From: JAVBLU01 sp031553225
GTDB taxonomy: Bacteria; Bacillota; Clostridia; Christensenellales; UBA1750
DNA: 64,000 bases
NCBI GenBank assembly: GCA_031553225.1
Contig: JAVBLU010000010.1
Coordinates: forward strand, 62,001 to 126,000
Reading direction: 5' to 3'
In this document: positions 58,782 through 64,000 of the stretch, one piece after another
Layout: the number at the start of each line of letters is the position of its first letter
Position numbering within the stretch: position 1 is the first letter of the stretch
Translations under genes and position numbers: made by a program
The notes under the pieces: model-generated
The model's database searches: none
Seen by the model: the letters and a program-made list of their open reading frames with translations, nothing else
What the model was told of the DNA's origin: nothing

Positions 58782-60260
58782 CTAGAGAAGAATGCAGATC
58801 AGCCCGCCGGAACCGTCGTTGATGATGCGCTGCAGGGTTTCCTGTATCTTGTCCTGTACGTCCTCGGGCATGCGCATCAGTTTGTTGGAGAGGCCTTCCT
58901 TTACCAACTCGTGCAGCGATTTGCCAAACATGTTCGTGTTCCAGATGCGCGCTGGGTCGGACTCGAACTCGGAGAGCAGATACTTGACGAGCTCCTCGCT
59001 TTGCTTCTCCGTGCCAACGATGGGGGAGACCTCGGTTTGAATATCCACGCGGATCAGGTGAAGCGAGGGCGCGCTGGCCTTGAGGCGCACGCCGAAGCGG
59101 TTGCCCTGCTTGACGATCTCCGGCTCCTCCAGGGTCAGCTCCTCCTGCGTGGGCGCCACCAGGCCGTAGCCCGTCTGACGCACGGAGTCCAGCGCGTCGG
59201 CGATGCGGTCATATTCGCGCTTGGCGGCCACCAAATCGGCCATCAGCGTCAGCAGGTGGGCGTCGCCCTTCACGGCCGTGCCGCACTGCTCGCCCAGCAC
59301 GCGATAGAACAGCGACTGAGGCAGCGGCAGCGCAAAGGTGACCGCGCCACGGCCCAGCTCAATGGCGGCGAGCTGCGGCTTCCCTTCGTACTCCGGACTT
59401 TCAAACTTTTCCGGCAGGCGAATATGATCGCGCACGCGGGAGAGCACGGGCGCGCTCTGGCGCATCCCCTCCAGCACCGATTGCACGAGCCAATGGTCGG
59501 TGGGCAGGGCCTGTACCCATTCGGGCATATCCAGCCGCACCTCGGTGAGCGGGAACTCATAAAGCACGCGCTCCAAGAGCCCGGCAATGTCGGCTACGTT
59601 CATGGCGGCCACATCCAGGAGGATCACGGGCACGTCGTATTTTTCGTGCAGGGCCTGCTGCAGCTTTTTGGCGTCGTCCGAATCGGGCATGGTGGAGTTG
59701 AGCACGATGATGAAGGGCTTTCCAACCGCTTTCATCTCGCGCACAACGCGCTCCTCAGCCTCCACATAGGCCAGGCGGGGAAGGTCGGTGATGGAACCGT
59801 CCGTGGTGACCACAAGCCCGATGGTGGAGTGGTCGTTGATCACCTTGCGCGTGCCCAGTTCCGCCGCTTCTTCAAAGGGAATATCGTGGTCGAACCAGGG
59901 CGTCTTCACCATGCGCGGCGCGTCGCCGTCGTCCTTGCCGATGGCGCCCTTAACGAGGTAGCCCACGCAGTCCACCATCCGCACGCGCAGGTTCGCATGG
60001 TCGGCCAGCTCCACGGACACGGCCTCGTTGGGGACGAACTTGGGCTGCGTCGTCATGATGGAGCGCCCGGAACCGGACTGTGGCAGTTCGTCCACAGCGC
60101 GGTCCTTGCGCGGGCCACTCTCCATGGCAGGCAGCACGAGCTGCTCCATAAAGCGGGCGATAAATGTGGATTTGCCTGTGCGCACCGGCCCGACGACGCC
60201 AATATAAATGTCCCCGTCGGTGCGCTCCGCGATGTCCCGATACAGATCGTATCGTTCCAT
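58782..60260 (-). CDS. spoIVA: Stage IV sporulation protein A (coat basement ATPase)
   Basis: A 492-residue ATPase that polymerises on the outer forespore membrane as the base of the coat, made in the mother cell. Walker A is VGPVRTGKSTFI near residue 25, the Walker B region is VRMVDCVGYLVKGA near 95, and the C-terminus ends in GGLICILL as in Bacillus. GAGGAGGGG precedes ATG 60260; the frame is open a little further upstream without homology. Sigma-E control is expected from the family; a -35-like TCATAG and -10-like CATGTAT at 60341-60309 are spaced too widely to be convincing. Confidence 0.97.
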   Translation of the reverse strand: MERYDLYRDIAERTDGDIYIGVVGPVRTGKSTFIARFMEQLVLPAMESGPRKDRAVDELPQSGSGRSIMTTQPKFVPNEAVSVELADHANLRVRMVDCVGYLVKGAIGKDDGDAPRMVKTPWFDHDIPFEEAAELGTRKVINDHSTIGLVVTTDGSITDLPRLAYVEAEERVVREMKAVGKPFIIVLNSTMPDSDDAKKLQQALHEKYDVPVILLDVAAMNVADIAGLLERVLYEFPLTEVRLDMPEWVQALPTDHWLVQSVLEGMRQSAPVLSRVRDHIRLPEKFESPEYEGKPQLAAIELGRGAVTFALPLPQSLFYRVLGEQCGTAVKGDAHLLTLMADLVAAKREYDRIADALDSVRQTGYGLVAPTQEELTLEEPEIVKQGNRFGVRLKASAPSLHLIRVDIQTEVSPIVGTEKQSEELVKYLLSEFESDPARIWNTNMFGKSLHELVKEGLSNKLMRMPEDVQDKIQETLQRIINDGSGGLICILL

Positions 60261-60353
60261 AGTTTCCCCTCCTCGCATATGAGGCGCACGTAAGCCAGCG
60301 CCTGAACGATACATGCTACGCGCAGGAGGACAAAACTATGACACGCGCAAAGG

Positions 60354-60382
60354 AAAAACGGCCGCTGGAGGCTCCAGGGCCG
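60354..60382 (-). terminator. Terminator of the NUDIX-MazG gene
   Basis: On the minus strand a stem of two 5-bp blocks (60382-60378 and 60377-60373 with partners, one bulged C) is followed by TTTTT (60358-60354). It lies 75 bases after the NUDIX-MazG stop and ahead of spoIVA. Confidence 0.6.
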
Positions 60383-60456
60383 CCTACATATACGCTTGGT
60401 CGGTTCGGCGCCGTCCGGCGTGCCAAGGGGGCGCCGGCCCGCACCCGGGAAGCGGC

Positions 60457-61233
60457 CTACTTGAGGCGCAGAGCCTCCTTTTCATAGTCGCGGCGCATGT
60501 TCCTTTGGTGCTTTTCGTGATAGGCCGCCGCGAACTCCGTGGCAGAGATGCCGTAGCGGTTGAGGATGTCGTTGAAGTACATGTGCACGTCCACAAGCTC
60601 CTCCACCAGGTCCGCCCGCACCTTGGGACTTTGCTCGATCTGCGTTTCGCCCAGCTTTTTCACGATGTCGATCACCTCGCCCATCTCGCCCATCATCCAC
60701 AAAAGCGAGTTGCGCGCGTAGGGCATGGTCATGGGCGACCAGGTATCCCGGTGCTGCTCCCACAGCTCGCGCGACATGGCCAGCGTTTGCGCAAAGCCGA
60801 TGTTCTGGCGCGCGCGCAAAAAGTCGAGCGCGATGGGGAAGATGCACGCGTAAATCTCCGGGTAGGTCACCTCAGCGGGCAGCCCGTCGAAGAGCCGTGC
60901 CTCGGCCATCTCAAAATCCGCGGGCACCTGGGCGACATCCTGCGCCAGGGCCAGGTAGATGCGTCCATACCCATGGCGCTCGCCGTCGGCGGCGTAGTAC
61001 TCGCTTACCGGGATGATCGGGCAACGCAGCCCGCTCTCCTCGTACAGTTCGCGCGCAGCCCCGGCAAGCGGCGTCTCGTGGGGCTCGATGTGCCCGCCCG
61101 GGCACTCCCACGTTTGGCGCTCGCGGTGGCGAACGAACAGCCACCGGCCCGCGCAGCGCACGAAGATGACGGTATATCGAAGGGGTTCATCCAGAGGATG
61201 GCCAAGCGGATAGGCTTGCACGACCCAACTCAT
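60457..61233 (-). CDS. NUDIX hydrolase-MazG-like fusion protein
   Basis: A 258-residue two-domain nucleotide-processing protein. The N-terminal NUDIX domain has the box GGHIEPHETPLAGAARELYEESG near residues 46-68, with the catalytic Glu residues intact. The C-terminal 110 residues resemble MazG/all-alpha NTP pyrophosphatases (GEMGEVIDIVKKLGE near 190 and DLVEELVDVHMYFND near 215). Both activities remove harmful or unneeded nucleotides, so fusion of the two is sensible but uncommon. The promoter at 61282-61310 and a terminator behind it suggest a single-gene unit. Confidence 0.85.
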   Translation of the reverse strand: MSWVVQAYPLGHPLDEPLRYTVIFVRCAGRWLFVRHRERQTWECPGGHIEPHETPLAGAARELYEESGLRCPIIPVSEYYAADGERHGYGRIYLALAQDVAQVPADFEMAEARLFDGLPAEVTYPEIYACIFPIALDFLRARQNIGFAQTLAMSRELWEQHRDTWSPMTMPYARNSLLWMMGEMGEVIDIVKKLGETQIEQSPKVRADLVEELVDVHMYFNDILNRYGISATEFAAAYHEKHQRNMRRDYEKEALRLK

Positions 61234-61281
61234 ATCATTTCACGACCTTACCTGTTGTCTATAAAGAGCGACGCCACACCA

Positions 61282-61310
61282 ATCATACCACTTTGCGTCG
61301 AAAATGAGAA
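61282..61310 (-). promoter_or_regulatory. Promoter of the NUDIX-MazG gene
   Basis: On the minus strand TTCTCA (61310-61305), a 17-base spacer and TATGAT (61287-61282) with an extended TGG lie 48 bases before ATG 61233. Confidence 0.55.
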
Positions 61311-61345
61311 GACGGCGCATGGCACGCAAAACCTGACGAGGCCCG

Positions 61346-62926
61346 CTAACTGCGCCCGCGTGCCAGAGGGCCGTCGCCGCAAACGGCCAGGGCGTAGGTA
61401 AGCGAGTCGGCGAGAGCCTGCCAGCTGGCGTCGATGACGTCCGTGGACACGCCCACCGTGGACCAGCTTTGTTCCCCGTTTGTGGACTCGATGACAACGC
61501 GCACGGATGCGCCCGTTGCGTGCGTGGAGTCGAGCACACGCACCTTGTAGTCCGTGAGCGACACGGCGCTCAGCACGGGATAGAAGCGCTTAAGAGCGCG
61601 ACGCGCGGCGGAATCCAGGGCGTTAACCGGGCCGTTGCCCACGGCGGCGTTTACTTCCTCCTCGCCGTTCACGCGCAGCTGAACGATGGCCGAGGCGATT
61701 TCCCCGTCCAGGGCCGGCTCGTGCACCATCACCTTAAAGCCGCGCACCTCAAAGTAGGAAGGCAACCGCCCAAGCCGGCGCAGCACGTGCAGCTGAAAAC
61801 TGGCCTCGGCCCCTTCGAATTGGTAGCCCTGCCGCTCCATCTCCTTCAGCTCCGCGAGCAGCTCGGCCGTCTTGGCGTCGCTGCGCGTCAGATCGGGCGC
61901 GATGCCGTGCAGCTTGTGCAACAGCGCCGCCCGCCCGGCCACCTCCGAGAGGAGGAAGCGCCGGTCGTTTCCCACCGATTCTGGCGGGATATGCTCGAAG
62001 GTCTGCGGGTCCTTCACAACGGCGTCGATGTGCATGCCCGCCTTGTGCGCGAAAGCGCTGCGCCCAACATACGGCTCATGCGGCTTGGGCGGAGCATTGA
62101 TAATCTCGCAAAACGCCTGTGCGGCGGGCGTGAGACGCTGATGTGCGCCGTGGGGCAGGCACGGCTGGTTTAACTTCAGCTGCAGGTTTGCCGCCAGCGT
62201 GAAGAGATTGGCGTTGCCGCAGCGCTCGCCCAGGCCGGAAAGCGTCGCCTGCACCATCCGCGCGCCCGCCATCGCCGCGGCCACGGAGTTGGCGTCCGCC
62301 ATGCCTGTGTCGTTGTGGGCGTGAAACCCGATCCGATTGCCAAAGGCTCTGACTGCTTCGCCGACAATCGGCGTGATCTGATGGGGGAACAGGCCGCCGC
62401 GCGTGTCGCACAGGCACAGCCAGGACGCGCCGGCGTGAAGCGCCGCCTCCAGCGTGCGCATGGCGTAGGCGCTGTCGCTCAGGTACCCGTCAAAGAAGTG
62501 CTCCGCGTCAAAGATCACCTCGCGTCCGGCCTGTACAAGGAACCGGACGGTGTTTTCAATGATGGCCAGGTTCTCCTCGCTGGTTGCACCCAGCACGTGC
62601 TGCACGTGATGGTCCCAGCACTTTCCGAAGATGCATACGCTTTTCGTGTCGCAGGAGAGCAGCGCCGCAAGCCCGACGTCACCGGCGGGGTTGGCGCCCA
62701 CACGGCAAGTGGGGCCAAAGGCCACGAGCCGTGCGGTTTTGGGCGGATGGTTTTTCACTTCCTGGTAAAAAAGCGCGTCTTTTGGGTTTGAACCGGGATT
62801 GCCGCATTCGATATACGCTACGCCAAGATCGTCCAGAAGCGCCACGACGCGCAGCTTGTCCGCCAGGGAAAAGCTGATGTCCGCACTCTGCGCGCCCTCG
62901 CGCAGCGTGCAGTCATACAGCGTCAT
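61346..62926 (-). CDS. cimA: Citramalate synthase
   Basis: A 526-residue DRE-TIM metallolyase that makes citramalate from pyruvate and acetyl-CoA, the first step of the threonine-independent isoleucine route. The N-terminus LYDCTLREGAQSADISF and the metal-binding GFHAHNDTGMADANS near residue 195 are typical, and a LeuA-like regulatory domain occupies residues about 390-510. Its length and sequence favour CimA over isopropylmalate synthase. AGGTGAG precedes the ATG, which overlaps ilvN by 14 bases. The ilvB-ilvN-cimA cluster gives a coherent branched-chain amino acid unit. Confidence 0.9.
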   Translation of the reverse strand: MTLYDCTLREGAQSADISFSLADKLRVVALLDDLGVAYIECGNPGSNPKDALFYQEVKNHPPKTARLVAFGPTCRVGANPAGDVGLAALLSCDTKSVCIFGKCWDHHVQHVLGATSEENLAIIENTVRFLVQAGREVIFDAEHFFDGYLSDSAYAMRTLEAALHAGASWLCLCDTRGGLFPHQITPIVGEAVRAFGNRIGFHAHNDTGMADANSVAAAMAGARMVQATLSGLGERCGNANLFTLAANLQLKLNQPCLPHGAHQRLTPAAQAFCEIINAPPKPHEPYVGRSAFAHKAGMHIDAVVKDPQTFEHIPPESVGNDRRFLLSEVAGRAALLHKLHGIAPDLTRSDAKTAELLAELKEMERQGYQFEGAEASFQLHVLRRLGRLPSYFEVRGFKVMVHEPALDGEIASAIVQLRVNGEEEVNAAVGNGPVNALDSAARRALKRFYPVLSAVSLTDYKVRVLDSTHATGASVRVVIESTNGEQSWSTVGVSTDVIDASWQALADSLTYALAVCGDGPLARGRS

Positions 62927-63434
62927 CGTCGCTCACCTGCGCTTCGTCAATCGTCTGCTCGCCCCGCTGAAGCGACACCATACCCGTGCGCACGATCTCC
63001 AGCACGCCGTACTCCTTCATCATGGCGATAAAGGCGGCGTTCTTGTCCGCCTCGCCCGTCAGTTCCAGGGTGATAGCGGTGGGGCAAATATCGATGATGC
63101 GCGCGCGAAACACCGAGGCAATCTGCATCACCTCGCCGCGCGTTTGCGCGCTGGAGCGCACCTTGCACAGCACAAGCTCGCGCCCCAGCGAATCGTCGCG
63201 GGGCAGAAGCGCCACGCGCCGCACGGGCTGAAGCTTACGCAGCTGCTGTATGATCTGGTCAAGCACGCGCTCGTCGCACGCTACGCGAATGGTCATGCGG
63301 GAAACGGCGGCCTCCTGCGTCTCGCCCACGGCGAGCGAGGCGATGTTGAAACCGCGACGGGAAAACAGCCCGGATACCCGGGACAGAACGCCCGGCGCGT
63401 TGTCTACGAGCACGGCCAGTGTATGCATCGTCAT
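62913..63434 (-). CDS. ilvN: Acetolactate synthase small (regulatory) subunit
   Basis: A 173-residue ACT-domain subunit that controls acetolactate synthase by valine feedback. The N-terminal ACT domain has VLVDNAPGVLSRVSGLFSRRGFNI at residues 6-30, followed by the second domain (EVMQIASVFRARIIDICPTA). ATG 63434 is preferred because GGAGGTG lies 6 bases upstream; ATG 63455 would put that site inside the gene. It is downstream of ilvB by about 34 bases and overlaps cimA. Confidence 0.93.
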   Translation of the reverse strand: MTMHTLAVLVDNAPGVLSRVSGLFSRRGFNIASLAVGETQEAAVSRMTIRVACDERVLDQIIQQLRKLQPVRRVALLPRDDSLGRELVLCKVRSSAQTRGEVMQIASVFRARIIDICPTAITLELTGEADKNAAFIAMMKEYGVLEIVRTGMVSLQRGEQTIDEAQVSDDDAV

Positions 63435-63468
63435 GGGCGGCACCTCCGCGATCATCTAAGCGTTTATA

Positions 63469-64000
63469 CTAGCGCAGCAGGGAGACGAACTGATCCTTGC
63501 GCAGAGCGCACCGCAGCAGCATCGGCATGCGGTTTGCGACGCACCGGCGGGCGTGCGCGCTCAGCGCGTCCGGGGAAGACACATCGTGCGCCTCGATGCC
63601 GTACGCGGCCGCAAGCGCCGTATAGTCGGGCGCGCCGCCAATGTCCACGGCGATGTGCCGGCCCTCGCACAGCAGGGTTTGCCATTGGCGCACCATACCC
63701 AGCGAGCCGTTGTCCATCAGCAGAATGAGGATGGGCAGCCGCTGCCCGGCGAGGGTGCTCAGCTCCGGCGCGTTCATGCGAAAACTTCCGTCGCCCGTAA
63801 CGAGCGCCACGGCGCGATCGGGGCAGGCGAGCTGCGCGCCGATGGCTGCGCCCAGGCCGAAGCCCATCGTGCCAAGGCCGCCGCTCGTTAGAAAAGTGCG
63901 TGGCTGCTCAAAGGGGAAGAATTGCGCCGTGAAGAGCTGGTGCTGCCCAACGTCCGTGGCCACAATGGCGTCGGGCGGGAGTGCCTCGCGCAGGGCGAGC
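63469..64000 (-). CDS. ilvB: Acetolactate synthase large subunit (partial, 5' end outside window)
   Basis: The C-terminal 176 residues of a thiamine diphosphate-dependent enzyme. The TDP/Mg motif runs from VTGDGSFRMNAPELSTLA through LLMDNGSLGMVRQW (the GDGS..N signature), and ATDVGQHQ precedes it. The frame is open to the window edge with LALREALPPDAIV, so the gene starts beyond 64000. It forms acetolactate for valine and leucine and acetohydroxybutyrate for isoleucine. With ilvN and cimA it forms one operon. Confidence 0.92.
   Translation of the reverse strand, partial: LALREALPPDAIVATDVGQHQLFTAQFFPFEQPRTFLTSGGLGTMGFGLGAAIGAQLACPDRAVALVTGDGSFRMNAPELSTLAGQRLPILILLMDNGSLGMVRQWQTLLCEGRHIAVDIGGAPDYTALAAAYGIEAHDVSSPDALSAHARRCVANRMPMLLRCALRKDQFVSLLR

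Noticed and set aside
58434..60293. Long plus-strand ORF across spoIVA
   Set aside because: It is the antisense of the clear spoIVA gene and has no recognisable domain or ribosome-binding site.
60309..60341. Sigma-E promoter ahead of spoIVA
   Set aside because: The -35-like TCATAG and -10-like CATGTAT exist, but their spacing is about four bases too long and the -10 is imperfect, so I did not call a promoter.

Overview
The window looks like a chromosomal segment of a GC-rich, endospore-forming member of the Clostridia (Firmicutes). The evidence is the sporulation set (spoIIP, the spoIIAA-spoIIAB-sigF operon, spoIVA and a GerA-type germinant receptor operon), clostridial gene pairs (radical SAM TIGR03960 + DUF2344 protein + RNase G; YerC + PcrA + LigA; Orn/Lys/Arg decarboxylase + thymidylate kinase), Gram-positive ribosome-binding sites and sigma-A-like promoters. 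I cannot name a species. I see no rRNA, tRNA, CRISPR array, phage or insertion sequence. Genes are packed tightly, often with ATGA overlaps. TAG is the commonest stop codon by my count (about 29 of 62).

Layout. 1-22.2 kb, plus strand: DUF3343-nth-FkbM methyltransferase; a 34-codon ORF with its own terminator; XRE/cupin regulator and acyl-CoA synthetase; an AT-richer islet with a secreted protein overlapping a small membrane protein; spoIIP; radical SAM-DUF2344-rng; decarboxylase-HAD-tmk-ACT; FHA protein and Zn-ribbon Ser/Thr kinase; HMA-cysK-mnmA; galE, a GalM-like epimerase and an AlkD-like protein. 22.3-33.9 kb, minus strand: a cell-envelope-like cluster (PspA, TPM protein and two unknowns), then an eight-gene run FAH-yerC-pcrA-HAD-HAD-methyltransferase-ligA-AIR synthase-like. 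34-41.8 kb, plus strand: PAS-GGDEF diguanylate cyclase, DUF2500, MarR + heterodimeric ABC exporter, UroD-like protein. 41.9-43.9 kb, minus strand: MATE exporter and DJ-1/PfpI protein. 44.1-52.8 kb, plus strand: CotH-VTC-DUF4956 module, spoIIA operon, an unusual beta-repeat/Ig-like protein, and a Nif3-like gene split by an in-frame amber codon. 52.8-64 kb, minus strand: second UroD-like protein, four-gene germinant receptor operon, spoIVA, a NUDIX-MazG fusion and ilvB-ilvN-cimA (ilvB runs off the window).

Functional themes. Sporulation and germination genes are spread over the window and cover engulfment (SpoIIP), forespore sigma-F control, coat basement assembly (SpoIVA) and germinant sensing. 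Housekeeping DNA repair and replication (Nth, LigA, PcrA, AlkD-like, Tmk) and branched-chain amino acid synthesis make up much of the rest. The least explained parts are the 4.3-5.6 kb islet with a G10 tract in its leader, the CotH/VTC/DUF4956 set, the gene at 50.3 kb whose ribosome-binding site is buried in a hairpin, the amber-split Nif3-like gene, and the short ORF plus terminator ahead of the XRE/cupin gene. None of these is proven to be a new system from sequence alone.
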